From: Anaerolineaceae bacterium oral taxon 439
GTDB taxonomy: Bacteria; Chloroflexota; Anaerolineae; Anaerolineales; Anaerolineaceae
Reading direction: 5' to 3'
NCBI GenBank assembly: GCA_001717545.1
Contig: CP017039.1
Coordinates: forward strand, 1,302,001 to 1,366,000
DNA: 64,000 bases
Shown piece by piece: positions 17,576 through 26,765 of the stretch (its first letter is position 1; each line of letters starts with the position of its first letter). Below the pieces are notes generated by a model, which ran no database searches, had not been told where the DNA came from, and saw only the letters and a program-made list of their open reading frames with translations. Made by a program: the position numbers and the translations under genes.

Positions 17576-19549
17576 ATGAGCGAGAAACCGAACTATCAGA
17601 AGCTTTATGCGGCCGGCTGTTCCGGGAAGATTCGCGGCTCCGGAAGAGACGTTAATCAGGACGTCGCGGTCTTCTTTGAAAAGGAGCCGGAGGGGAACGT
17701 TGGCTCCGGGAATTTATACGTCATGGCGGACGGGGTCAGCGGGACGAACCGGCCGGAAGTCTCCGCTGCTTTCGTTGCGAAAAAGGTTCTTTACGATTAT
17801 TTCCGTTCGCGCGAATACGCCGAGGCGAATAAAATCGCCGTAGCGATTCGAAACGCGAATCATGAATTGTATTATTACGCTCAGGCGGAGCGTCAGGACC
17901 TCCAGGCAGCGGTAACGGCGGTGTCGGTCGTCGACGGGCATGCGGTGATCGGGACGATCGGCGACTGCTCGGTTTTCATCCTGCGCGGCGGCGTCGCGTA
18001 TAAGATGACCGAGGAGGCCGGCGCGCAGGACGGAGAAGGCGCGATTCAGGAAAACGCGATCGGCGCGACCGACGAAATTATCGTTGATATTCTGGACGCA
18101 ATCGAGCTGAAGGCCGACGATCTGATCATTATCTGCAGCGAAGGGCTGACGAATTTCGCCGGGAAGAAAGAGTTTCTCGAAGCGTCGTTAGCTGAAACGC
18201 CAAAGGAAATCTGCCGCCGCCTGCTGGACGATATTGAGCGGCGGCATCCGACGATCGATATTTCCGCGATCGTCGTTAAAATTTATGACGAAAATACGAT
18301 TCATTCAGTTGTCCGCCAGCCGGGAACCGCACCGGAACGGATCGAAGTCGCGCAGGCGGCTCAGGATCTCAGGCTTTTCCAAGCGACGCACGCGCAGTCG
18401 CCCGCTTCCACAGAAGCTCAGCCGGCGGCGCGTCCGAACCGTTTCCTTTTCCGGCTCCTTGCCGTGCTGATTGCGGGCTGCATCGTCGCGGGGCTGATCT
18501 GGGCCGTCGGGAATTCGAAAATGGGGAAGACGATCTTCGGGCCGCGGGAAACGCCGACGCCGACGATCGACGCAGTTCAGGCGACCTTAGCCTCGATCAA
18601 CGCGACCAAAGATTATGAACTGATTTTGCAGCTGTCGTTTACGCCGACACAGACCGCGACCGCGACTGAAACGATGACGCCGACGCCGGTCCCGCCGACG
18701 GAGACGCCGCTTCCTCCGACCGACACGCCGCAGGCAACGCCGGATACCGCCGGATCGATCCCTGAAACGCCGAGGCTTATCACCAGCGATCGCGATGACG
18801 CGGAGATGGTCTTTGTTCCGGAGGGCGTTTTCCTGATGGGCGCGGGGACGAACGACGCTTCCGCTTTTGGCGACGAACGCCCGCAGCTCAGCGTCTTCCT
18901 GAACAGCTTCTGGATCGATCAGCATGAAGTTACTAACGGTCAGTACCTGAAATGCGTCAATGAGGGCGGCTGCCAGCAGAACGGAACGCTGATCTTATCG
19001 AACGCGTATTACAAGGACCATCCGGTCATGTCGGTTACGTTTGAACAGGCGCGGCAGTATTGCGCCTGGGCGGGGAAACGGCTGCCGACGGAGTTTGAAT
19101 GGGAAAAGGCTGCGCGCGGGACCGACGGGCGGATTTACCCATGGGGCGACGACGCGCCGACGGGCGAAAACGCTACCGCGAATACGCCGATATTTGAACG
19201 GCTGGAAGGGATCACGCCGGACGATTACGGTTTGCTCCCTGTCGGGACGTTCCCGAAAGGAGCGAGCCCATATGGGGCGCTCGACATGGCTGGGAACGTT
19301 TGGGAATGGACGTCGTCAACGTATCAGTCCGATACGTACGCGCGTCTTTCGGAGCTCGCCGATGGCGACGGGATTGTGGTTGACCCTGAAGATCTGGCCG
19401 AGGGAACCGGGTACGTCAGGCGCGGCGGCTCGGCTTCAATGGGCGAAGCGGCGAACTATACGATTTTCATGCGCACGACGCACCGCTGGGGCGATGAGAT
19501 CCTGGAAAGTGAATATTTAGGCTTCCGCTGCGCGAAGTCGGTGGAGTAA
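17576..19549 (+). CDS. PP2C-like / transmembrane / SUMF1 (FGE-like) protein
   Basis: 657 residues from ATG 17576 (GAGAGGA upstream). Residues 1-240 are PP2C-like: GRDVNQDV, MADGVSG and GTIGDCSVF are present, but the late CSDG motif is CSEG and the terminal Asp-Asn pair is missing, so catalysis is doubtful. A single membrane span lies at about 289-312, then a Thr/Pro-rich linker (TPTPT, PPTETPLPPTDTP). Residues 411-657 are a formylglycine-generating-enzyme-like domain (FVPEGVFLMG, IDQHEVTNGQYL, KRLPTEFEWEKAARG, DMAGNVWEWTSS, LGFRCAK); the cysteines of true FGE enzymes after RRGGS are absent, so it is likely a binding domain. The layout suggests a signalling protein joining cytoplasm and cell surface. 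Confidence 0.85.
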   Translation: MSEKPNYQKLYAAGCSGKIRGSGRDVNQDVAVFFEKEPEGNVGSGNLYVMADGVSGTNRPEVSAAFVAKKVLYDYFRSREYAEANKIAVAIRNANHELYYYAQAERQDLQAAVTAVSVVDGHAVIGTIGDCSVFILRGGVAYKMTEEAGAQDGEGAIQENAIGATDEIIVDILDAIELKADDLIIICSEGLTNFAGKKEFLEASLAETPKEICRRLLDDIERRHPTIDISAIVVKIYDENTIHSVVRQPGTAPERIEVAQAAQDLRLFQATHAQSPASTEAQPAARPNRFLFRLLAVLIAGCIVAGLIWAVGNSKMGKTIFGPRETPTPTIDAVQATLASINATKDYELILQLSFTPTQTATATETMTPTPVPPTETPLPPTDTPQATPDTAGSIPETPRLITSDRDDAEMVFVPEGVFLMGAGTNDASAFGDERPQLSVFLNSFWIDQHEVTNGQYLKCVNEGGCQQNGTLILSNAYYKDHPVMSVTFEQARQYCAWAGKRLPTEFEWEKAARGTDGRIYPWGDDAPTGENATANTPIFERLEGITPDDYGLLPVGTFPKGASPYGALDMAGNVWEWTSSTYQSDTYARLSELADGDGIVVDPEDLAEGTGYVRRGGSASMGEAANYTIFMRTTHRWGDEILESEYLGFRCAKSVE

Positions 19550-19668
19550 AAACAGGCCTGAATTGAAGAGAGGCGCCGTATGGTGGGAACGGCAGGCAGC
19601 TTTTTCTTAGTAAAGGGGCCTTCTGAGGCGCGGCGGTTCAGCGTTTATTTTATGAGAAAGGCAGGGGC

Positions 19669-20607
19669 ATGGAGCAGCCGAGAATCGTTTTCATGGGATC
19701 GCCGGAGATCGCGGCGCCGCTTTTTCGAGCGTTAGCGGAGCGATATCCGATCGTCGGCGTCGTCACGCAGCCAGACCGCCCGGCGGGACGCGGAAAGAAA
19801 GCAGCTTCGCCCGCGGTAAAGCTTGCGGCGGAAGCGGCGGGGATCCCGGTTTTTCAGCCGGAGCGGCTTCGGCGTCCGGAGGCTTTTGAAGTTGTCGCCG
19901 GCTGGGAGCCGGACCTGATCGTCGTCATGGCCTACGGCCAGATCCTGCGTCAGCCCGTTCTGGACCTGCCGCGATACGGCTGTATCAACGTGCATGCGTC
20001 GATTTTACCGCGTTGGCGCGGAGCGTCCCCGATCCAGGCCGCGATCGCGGCCGGAGACGGGAGAACCGGCGTTTCGATTATGCGGATGGACGCCGGAATG
20101 GATACCGGGGCGGTTTACTCGGTTCATGAAACGGCGATCGCGCCGGACGACACGGCGGGATCGTTATCCGCTAAAATCGCCGGGCTTGCCGCTGAGGCGT
20201 TGATTTCCGACTTGCCGCGGATTTTATCCGGCGAGCTGCGTCCGACTGCGCAGCCTGAAACGGGCGTGACGCTGACCGGCCTGATCAAAAAAGAGGATGG
20301 TCGGCTCGATTTTACGAGGGAAGCGGTTGTTTTAGAGCGGCTCGTCCGCGCGTATGATCCCTGGCCTTCCGCGTTCCTGGAGCTGGACGGGGCGACGCTG
20401 AAAATTTTGCGCGCGCGGATCGGTCCCGAGGATTCCGGGTCCCGTCCTGGCGCGCGGGTCCGGATCGGGAAAGAGCCGGCGGTCAAGGCGGCGGATCGGT
20501 TCCTGATTTTAGACGAGGTTCAGCCGGCTGGAAAGAAGCCGATGAGCGGGAGGGCGTTTCTGGGCGGTTATCGGAATTGGTCTCCGGATGGACTGGAGGG
20601 ACCATGA
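19669..20607 (+). CDS. fmt: Methionyl-tRNA formyltransferase
   Basis: 312 residues, usual length. Transfers a formyl group from 10-formyltetrahydrofolate to initiator Met-tRNA. Catalytic motif NVHASILPRWRGASPIQ (Asn, His) and DAGMDTGAVY (Asp) are present; the C-terminal OB-fold domain begins near residue 205. The ATG follows AAAGGCAGGGG. Its stop overlaps the ATG of panE (ATGA), so they are co-translated. def, the usual partner, is not in the window. Confidence 0.97.
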   Translation: MEQPRIVFMGSPEIAAPLFRALAERYPIVGVVTQPDRPAGRGKKAASPAVKLAAEAAGIPVFQPERLRRPEAFEVVAGWEPDLIVVMAYGQILRQPVLDLPRYGCINVHASILPRWRGASPIQAAIAAGDGRTGVSIMRMDAGMDTGAVYSVHETAIAPDDTAGSLSAKIAGLAAEALISDLPRILSGELRPTAQPETGVTLTGLIKKEDGRLDFTREAVVLERLVRAYDPWPSAFLELDGATLKILRARIGPEDSGSRPGARVRIGKEPAVKAADRFLILDEVQPAGKKPMSGRAFLGGYRNWSPDGLEGP

Positions 20608-21650
20608 GATTTCTTTGTATCGGAGCGGGAGCGATCGGGACGTACGTCGGCGGAAGCCTTCTGGCGGCCGGCGAGACGGTAACGTTCGTCGAACGCGCGG
20701 ACGCGGTCGATCGGATCCGCGCGCAAGGCATGAGCATTACCCAGGCGGATGGGACCGAGCTTCGCCTGGAAACGGTAACGATCGTCGCGACGGTCGAAGA
20801 AGCGCTTCGTCTCGGCGATTATGACGCGGCGATTTTTGCCGTGAAATCGTTTCATACGGACGCGGTCCTGAGCGGATTGAAGCCCGTTCTCGATCGGCTC
20901 CCGCCCTTCTTATCGCTGCAGAACGGCGTTGAGAACGAAGGCAGGCTCGAAGCGGTTTTAGGCAGCGCGCGCGTTGTCCCGGTTTCGGTTTGCACGGCGA
21001 TTGCGCGGCGGGAGCGCGGCGCGATTCAGGTTTCGAAGCTGCGCGGGATCGGTATTGCCGCGGCGCATCCATTGTCCCATGATCTTTACGCCGCTTTTGC
21101 GAAGGCGGGGCTCAAGCCGGGATTGGTCGCCGACGGGACGGGGATGAAGTGGTCCAAGATGATTTCAAACCTGCTTTCGAACGCGGCTTCGGCGATTCTG
21201 AACATGACGCCGGCGGAGGTTTACGCCGATCCGGATAGTTATGACCTCGAGAGGAAGCAGCTTCTGGAAACACTGGCGGTCATGAAAGCGTACGGTATCC
21301 CGGTTGTCGATATTCCCGGCGTACCGGTGCGGCTGCTGTGTTTTGCGATCCGGACGCTTCCGCCGAGATGGGGACGGAAAGTGCTGTCGGCGACGATCGG
21401 CGGCGGGCGCGGATCGAAGATGCCGTCGTTTTATATCGACCTGCATTCGGGAAGCAGGGAAAATGAAGTAGAGTTCCTGAACGGGGCGGTCGTTCGCTTC
21501 GGCGAGCGGCGCGGCGTCCCGACGCCGATCAATCGGCTTTATTATCGGACGCTGACTGCGATGACGGAAGGCAGGATTGCGATCGACGCGTTTGATCATG
21601 CGCCGGTCAGGCTTTTCGAACAGCTGGCGGATCCGGAGAATCTTCGATAA
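20604..21650 (+). CDS. panE: 2-dehydropantoate 2-reductase (ketopantoate reductase)
   Basis: 348 residues from ATG 20604, which overlaps the fmt stop and follows CTGGAGGG. NADPH-binding GAGAIGTYVGGSLLAAGE, the LQNGVENE motif, and KMISNLLSNAASAI with the catalytic-type lysine are all typical of ApbA/PanE enzymes that reduce ketopantoate in pantothenate synthesis. The conserved glutamate region SRENEVEFLNGAVV is also present. Some family members reduce other 2-keto acids, so the substrate is probable and not certain. Convergent with the next gene after 12 bases. Confidence 0.9.
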   Translation: MRFLCIGAGAIGTYVGGSLLAAGETVTFVERADAVDRIRAQGMSITQADGTELRLETVTIVATVEEALRLGDYDAAIFAVKSFHTDAVLSGLKPVLDRLPPFLSLQNGVENEGRLEAVLGSARVVPVSVCTAIARRERGAIQVSKLRGIGIAAAHPLSHDLYAAFAKAGLKPGLVADGTGMKWSKMISNLLSNAASAILNMTPAEVYADPDSYDLERKQLLETLAVMKAYGIPVVDIPGVPVRLLCFAIRTLPPRWGRKVLSATIGGGRGSKMPSFYIDLHSGSRENEVEFLNGAVVRFGERRGVPTPINRLYYRTLTAMTEGRIAIDAFDHAPVRLFEQLADPENLR

Positions 21651-21662
21651 AAATCAGCTGCG

Positions 21663-24353
21663 TTATGGGACGATAACCGGAGCGTCGTCGTACGCGTATC
21701 GTCCCGCTTCGTCGATCGCGGCGACGCGGATGACGTAAATTCCCGGCGGAAGCGACGCGTAGTCGAATGAAGCGGCGCTGTAACGCCCGGTCCTGACGTC
21801 GGAGATTTCGTTGAGCAGGTACCATTGCGTTGGATCGAGCCCGATTCCGTATTGGACCCGGAGCGTCTGAGCCGGGGGATCGGCGTTGAGCTCCACCGTT
21901 ATTTCGAGACTTTGCCCTGTCGCGCCGGGGTTCAGCCTGACGTCGGTAAACGGAACCGGCGCGACGATTTCGACGGTATCGGCGGTTTCGTTCGCATCAA
22001 GCCGGACGGTATCGTAGGTATTCGGGACAGTTTCGATCTGTTCGCGTTCCGCCCAACGTTTCGCAAAGTCGGGAAGGTTCAGGTAGGTTTTCCGGAACCG
22101 CTGATGGAGCGGGGTCAGCGCGGTCGATCGCGACTGGTTTTCCTCGTTGATCCAGACGCTTTGGTATAAATTGTCGGCCTCCGTCGGTTCCGATCCGCTC
22201 AGGAACGTTTCAGTGACCAAGTTGGGGCAGGCCTCGGTCGGGAGCTTCCCGGACTCGGCGCAGACCAGCCGCGTCCGGACGTTCTCCGGTCGGACCCAGT
22301 CGCCGGGCGGAACGCCGCGCAGCGTCCGTTCGGCCAAGGCGCGGAAAAGCGCGATCGCCGCCGCTTCGATTTTTGCCGCCGGGAAGCTTCTTCCCCCGAT
22401 TCGCAGCGCGATAACGCGGTCGGGCGTGTAGCCGACGAGCCAGCGCGCGTTTCCCTCGATCGTTTTTCCGAGCTTGACCGCCGCCGGACGGTCGATATAG
22501 CGATAGGTCTGATTTTCCGCGCTGAGCGTATGATTGATCAGGTAGGCCAGCGACTCGTCGACGAGCCGGAGCGATTCGCGCGGCTGAAGGACGATCGCGT
22601 CGGGATCGTCGCGGGTAAAGGCGTGAAGGATGGTTCTTGGGCGGAGGAAATCGCCCCTGCCGCCGGAGACCGTCCCACTCAGCTGTCCACCGCCGGCGAA
22701 CGCGCTGTAGGCGAAGGCCAATCCTTCGACGCTGACATAGCCGCCGTTAAAATAAAGGCGTTCCGCGTTCAGTCCGCTCCAATTCGACAGCCCGAATTCG
22801 CTTAACGTTTTCAGGACTTTATCCGAACCGATTTCCCGCGTCAGCTCGACAATCGGAGCCAGGCGATCTTCTGTGATCGCGCTGCGAAGGCGGATCGGTC
22901 CTGATTCGGTCTGGCCTGATTGAAGATAAGCGACAGGAACGAGCTCGGGTTTCGCCGACGGGATGTCCCAGACGCCGTCAGCGGGCGAAAAGCCGTTTTT
23001 ATACGCGGTCAGCGCCGCGAACGGCGTCAGCACGCTTCCAGGGCTGTAAGTCCTGAAGGCTTTCTCGCTGATCCGCGATCCGTCGGGCGTGGAGGCCGCC
23101 TGGATCCCGGCGAGGGCGTTTCCCGTCTTTACGTCGAGGACGTACGCGCTGACTTCGGCGCTGCGCAGGATTTCCCGGTATTCCGCTTCCCGCCCGGCGC
23201 GCGTCGGATCATCATCGCTTTCGCCGAAAATCGGGCAACGGGTTACCGGAGCGCTTTCGTCGGGCTCCTGATCCTCCTCAGCGCTGGTTCCGTCCGGTTG
23301 GTCCGTTTCGTCCGCTCCGGTTTCAGGCGCTTCCGTTTCCCCCCGTCGCGCCGGTTCGTCGGGAACAACCCCGGTCAGGCAGTTTAAATACGCCTGCAGC
23401 TCGGCGTCGATCGTCGTTTGGATCGCGAGGTCGCCGCGTTCGACCGTTTCAACGCCGAATTCGTCCATCGCGCTTTGAATCGCTTTTTGCAGGATCGGGT
23501 TCGGTGGGATGGATCGTTCCGGTTCCGGAGGTTCGAATATCAGGAAGCTATGCGCGCGGAGCGATTCGGCTTCCTGTGCTGTGATCCGTTCGTCTGAGAG
23601 AAGGCTGTCGATTTTCGCTAAGTACACGGTCCGCATCGCGCCCTGCGAATCGATCGGGTTCAGCGCCGGTTTATCGAGGATGGCGCTGAGAAGGACGCCG
23701 TCGGCGAACGTCGCTTCGTCGATTCCTTTATCCAGATAGGTACGGAGCGCGGCGCGGACGCCGATGGAGAACTGCGCGAACCAGGCGTTTTCGATATACG
23801 CGATCAGGAGCTTTTCGCGCGGGTAGAGCTTCTGGATTTGCGAACCGACGATCCGCAGCCGGATCGTCCGTCCCAGACCCGTCCCCAGGCGCTCTTTGAA
23901 AACGATCAGCGCTAATTTCTCGCTGATCCGCTGCGGCTCCGGGTCGAAAAAATTCCGCAAGGCGAACAGCCCGCCGCCATCCTGCATGAAGTCGGGCTGT
24001 TCCGCGGCGACGATCGCGCGCAGCAGCTCTTTCGAATAGGATTCGAACGCCGGATAGCGCGGCGCGGACGCCGCTTCGAAGGCTGGGTAGCGGAGCGTGA
24101 AAACGCGTTCCCGCCCGCTTCGATCGGTAAAAAAGGTGGGTTCCGGACGGGCGTTAATCCGCGATTCAAATTCGGTCAGAGATGGAAGACGCTGCGTCAG
24201 GCGCACATACGCGAAAAGAAGTGCGGCGAAAACGGCGAGCGCGCTGAATCCGAAAACGATCAGGACGTTTTTCAGGATCGAGCCGTGCGGCCTTCCGGAC
24301 GCCGGGAGGCGACGGCGGAGACGCTGATGAACGATTTGACGCAGGCGGCGCAT
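21663..24353 (-). CDS. Degenerate class A penicillin-binding-protein-like protein
   Basis: 896 residues with a cytoplasmic basic tail, one membrane span (about 26-50), a GT51-like domain and a transpeptidase-like domain. Key residues are missing: the transglycosylase motif EDxxFxxHxG reads EQPDFMQDGGG (Glu118 kept, Asp lost) and the QQL-KN motif is not recognisable; the transpeptidase SxxK reads SVLT (440-443) and KTG reads KLG before TIEGNARWLVGYTPD. An acidic insert (about 335-385) splits the domains. The C-terminus adds an Ig/fibronectin-like beta domain. It is probably a structural or regulatory pseudo-PBP. It starts 13 bases after the uppP stop with no clear binding site, so coupling to uppP is likely. 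Confidence 0.82.
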   Translation of the reverse strand: MRRLRQIVHQRLRRRLPASGRPHGSILKNVLIVFGFSALAVFAALLFAYVRLTQRLPSLTEFESRINARPEPTFFTDRSGRERVFTLRYPAFEAASAPRYPAFESYSKELLRAIVAAEQPDFMQDGGGLFALRNFFDPEPQRISEKLALIVFKERLGTGLGRTIRLRIVGSQIQKLYPREKLLIAYIENAWFAQFSIGVRAALRTYLDKGIDEATFADGVLLSAILDKPALNPIDSQGAMRTVYLAKIDSLLSDERITAQEAESLRAHSFLIFEPPEPERSIPPNPILQKAIQSAMDEFGVETVERGDLAIQTTIDAELQAYLNCLTGVVPDEPARRGETEAPETGADETDQPDGTSAEEDQEPDESAPVTRCPIFGESDDDPTRAGREAEYREILRSAEVSAYVLDVKTGNALAGIQAASTPDGSRISEKAFRTYSPGSVLTPFAALTAYKNGFSPADGVWDIPSAKPELVPVAYLQSGQTESGPIRLRSAITEDRLAPIVELTREIGSDKVLKTLSEFGLSNWSGLNAERLYFNGGYVSVEGLAFAYSAFAGGGQLSGTVSGGRGDFLRPRTILHAFTRDDPDAIVLQPRESLRLVDESLAYLINHTLSAENQTYRYIDRPAAVKLGKTIEGNARWLVGYTPDRVIALRIGGRSFPAAKIEAAAIALFRALAERTLRGVPPGDWVRPENVRTRLVCAESGKLPTEACPNLVTETFLSGSEPTEADNLYQSVWINEENQSRSTALTPLHQRFRKTYLNLPDFAKRWAEREQIETVPNTYDTVRLDANETADTVEIVAPVPFTDVRLNPGATGQSLEITVELNADPPAQTLRVQYGIGLDPTQWYLLNEISDVRTGRYSAASFDYASLPPGIYVIRVAAIDEAGRYAYDDAPVIVP

Positions 24354-24366
24354 GCGGACGACCCGA

Positions 24367-25188
24367 TCAGCGGACCAGCGTCAGAATCAGCGTTCCGGTT
24401 GCGACGACAGCGCAGTAGACCGCGAAGACCGTCAACGTTTTTTTTGCAAGATAACCGAGGAACCAGCGAATCGCGAAGAAGCCGGTCCCTGCCGCTGTCA
24501 GCGCGGCCAGGATAAGTTTCGGCGCGGATTCGGTCAGGAGCGCGGCGTTGCCGAGGTCGAGGACGGATAGGACTCCAGCGGCGATCATAATCGGGACAGA
24601 CAGCAGAAACGAAAAGCGTCCGGCCTCGGCGCGTTGGAAACCGCGTCCCAGTCCGACAGCGATCGTCGCGCCGGAGCGGGAAACGCCGGGAAAAATCGCC
24701 AGCGCCTGCCCCAGGCCGATCAGGAGCGCGTCAACAGCGGTCAGATCTGAAAGCTGGCGCGTTTTTTTCGCGGCGCGATCGCTCCAATACAAAAAAATCG
24801 CGGTCAGGTAAAGGAAAGCCGCTATGATCCGCGGTTCGGAAAACGCGGATTCGACGGCTGGTTTCAGGATCAGTCCGATCAGTCCCGCCGGGACCGTTCC
24901 AAGGAGAATGAACCAGCCGAGCCGCGCGTCGGGATCGGCGAATGGCTGACCGCGGCGCAGAGCGCGAAACGCCGCGCGCAGGATTTCCCGGAGATCGGAG
25001 AAAAAACAGGCGATCACCGCGATCAGCGTCCCCATCTGAACCAGGACGCCGAAAAGAAAGACGGTTTTTTCGTCGAGCCGCCAACCGAACCAGTAAGGGA
25101 CGAGGGCGAGATGCGCTGAACTGGAAATCGGGAGAAATTCGGCGAGGCCCTGGACGACGCCGAGAAGAAGCGCTTGAAGGTAGGTCAT
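24367..25188 (-). CDS. uppP: Undecaprenyl-diphosphatase
   Basis: 273 residues from ATG 25188 (a GTG two codons earlier is also possible). Recycles undecaprenyl diphosphate to the monophosphate carrier lipid needed for cell-wall synthesis. The BacA/UppP active-site motifs are intact: QGLAEFLPISSSAHL (Glu and Ser/His) and PGVSRSGATI. About eight hydrophobic segments fit the integral membrane fold. No Shine-Dalgarno is visible; the -10 box lies just 7 bases before the ATG, so the mRNA may be leaderless. It is followed by the PBP-like gene, a sensible cell-wall pairing. Confidence 0.96.
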   Translation of the reverse strand: MTYLQALLLGVVQGLAEFLPISSSAHLALVPYWFGWRLDEKTVFLFGVLVQMGTLIAVIACFFSDLREILRAAFRALRRGQPFADPDARLGWFILLGTVPAGLIGLILKPAVESAFSEPRIIAAFLYLTAIFLYWSDRAAKKTRQLSDLTAVDALLIGLGQALAIFPGVSRSGATIAVGLGRGFQRAEAGRFSFLLSVPIMIAAGVLSVLDLGNAALLTESAPKLILAALTAAGTGFFAIRWFLGYLAKKTLTVFAVYCAVVATGTLILTLVR

Positions 25189-25195
25189 AGGCACT

Positions 25196-25201
25196 ATTAT
25201 A
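25196..25201 (-). promoter_or_regulatory. -10 element immediately before uppP
   Basis: TATAAT on the minus strand; predicted transcription start falls at about 25189, next to the ATG at 25188, which would give a leaderless mRNA. The -35 is weak. Confidence 0.5.
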
Positions 25202-25240
25202 AATCAGGCCGTCATCCCCGCAGCGGAAATCTTCCCGGAT

Positions 25241-26008
25241 CTACCCGCGGACGAGCGTCCGATTGTACAGGATGACCGCGGCAGCAAAGAGGAGGAAAAC
25301 GGCGGCGAACGTTATTCGGCGGCGCGTTTTCGGGACGCTGTCCCTGAAAACCGTCCTGTCGCTCGCGGCGTCGTAAAACGGCGCGAACTTCGGCGCGGCC
25401 AGCGCGCAGATCAGCGTTCCGCCGACGAAGCCGCCGAGATGACCCCAGTTATCGATTCCGGCGCGGAGACCGTAAAGGAAATTCAGCGCGATGACCGTAC
25501 CGATTCGCCCCAGCGCTGATTGCGGGCTGCGCAGGTAATCGCGGTTCCTGAGGATCAGGAACGCTGAAGCGACGAGAGTCCCGAAGATAGCGGTTGACGC
25601 GCCGGCGGAGATTGTCCGGAAATTGAAAATATACGAGAAAACGTTGCCTGTAAACCCGGTCATCAGGTAAAAGATCAGGAAATCGCTCTTCCCCCAGGCG
25701 GGTTCGATATTCGATCCGATTACGTAGAGCGAGTACATATTCGATAGAAAATGTCCCCAGCCGAGATGCAGAAAGACAGGGGTGATCAGCCGCCAGGCTT
25801 CGCCGTAGAAAATCAGCGGGCCGTACTTCGCGCCGAATTCGAGAACGGGGTCATACCCGTACCAGGCCTGGGTAATCTGCTGCGCGAGGAAGACGATCGC
25901 CGTGAAAGCGGCTAACGCGATCGTCATAACCGGCAGCCCGGCAGTCTTTCTTTTTATGGGGCGGGCGATCGGCGCAGGGGAGGTTTCGGGAGCGGCGGGA
26001 GCGTTCAT
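25241..26008 (-). CDS. Rhomboid family intramembrane serine protease
   Basis: 255 residues, about seven membrane spans. The catalytic serine is in GASTAIFG and the catalytic histidine in WGHLGGFVGG; HLGWGHFLSNMYSLYVIG is the conserved region of the early helices with the oxyanion-side His and Asn. Rhomboids cut single-span membrane proteins. The ATG overlaps the gmk stop (ATGA at 26005-26008), so it is the second gene of that unit. Substrate unknown. Confidence 0.93.
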   Translation of the reverse strand: MNAPAAPETSPAPIARPIKRKTAGLPVMTIALAAFTAIVFLAQQITQAWYGYDPVLEFGAKYGPLIFYGEAWRLITPVFLHLGWGHFLSNMYSLYVIGSNIEPAWGKSDFLIFYLMTGFTGNVFSYIFNFRTISAGASTAIFGTLVASAFLILRNRDYLRSPQSALGRIGTVIALNFLYGLRAGIDNWGHLGGFVGGTLICALAAPKFAPFYDAASDRTVFRDSVPKTRRRITFAAVFLLFAAAVILYNRTLVRG

Positions 26009-26652
26009 GCGGTTTCGCGATCGATCGGCGTGCGGCGGATATGGTTTCGGATCGTCCGGCAGCGTTCCGCCTCGATAATCGTCAGAATTGACTTTTTCGT
26101 CTGTTCCAGCGAATCGTTGATAACGAGGTAGTCGAAGTCGGAAATATGATCGAGTTCCTGATTCGCTGTGGATAACCGCGTCTGCAGGTCGGAGGCGCTG
26201 TCGGTTCCGCGTCCGATCAGGCGGCGGCTCCAGGTTTCCGAGTCGGGCGGGATGATGAAAATCGAGATGGCCTGCGGATATTGTTCCTTGACTTTTCGCG
26301 CGCCCTGATGATCGATCCTGAGGAGCAGGTCGTGTCCGGTCGAGAAGGCCTGGTCGATTTCAGCGCGGGAGATTCCTTTATAGTCGTCGTAGACTTTCGC
26401 GTATTCGACGAGCTCGTCCCGCTCGATCATCGCGGCGAAATGTTCGCGGGTGATAAAGTGATAATCGACGCCGTCGACTTCATGTTCCCGCGGGGCGCGG
26501 GTATTCATCGTTACAACGAAATGAAACCTGAATCCGGGATCACGCTTCAGGGTTTCGATTACGGTGTCTTTCCCGGCGCCGGAGAGCCCGGAAAGGATCA
26601 GGATCAGCGGGTCGGGAGGGATTACTTTAAAATAAGGAATTCTTTCTGTCAT
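26005..26652 (-). CDS. gmk: Guanylate kinase
   Basis: 215 residues. Phosphorylates GMP to GDP. P-loop GLSGAGKDT (usual GPSGVGKGT), the GMP-binding TMNTRAPREHEVDGVDYHF and EYAKVYDDYKG, IDHQGARKV (usual DIDWQGA) and the lid RLIGRGTDSASDLQTRL are recognisable. The differences at several normally fixed positions are modest, but slow or altered specificity is conceivable. First gene of a unit with the rhomboid protease; divergent from the FmdB-type gene and sharing a bidirectional -10 region. Confidence 0.93.
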   Translation of the reverse strand: MTERIPYFKVIPPDPLILILSGLSGAGKDTVIETLKRDPGFRFHFVVTMNTRAPREHEVDGVDYHFITREHFAAMIERDELVEYAKVYDDYKGISRAEIDQAFSTGHDLLLRIDHQGARKVKEQYPQAISIFIIPPDSETWSRRLIGRGTDSASDLQTRLSTANQELDHISDFDYLVINDSLEQTKKSILTIIEAERCRTIRNHIRRTPIDRETA

Positions 26653-26704
26653 GCTGTTCTGTTGAAACGGGATCGGTCGCCGACCGTTCCGCGTCGTTTC
26701 TGTG

Positions 26705-26712
26705 ATTATAAT
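26705..26712. promoter_or_regulatory. Bidirectional -10 element ATTATAAT
   Basis: Overlapping TATAAT on both strands (minus 26705-26710, plus 26707-26712) between the divergent gmk and FmdB-type genes, 53 bases from each start. Confidence 0.45.
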
Positions 26713-26765
26713 GGAATCAGGTACCAGGTCCGCTTCCGATGAAATGGACTGATGACGGAGGATGC

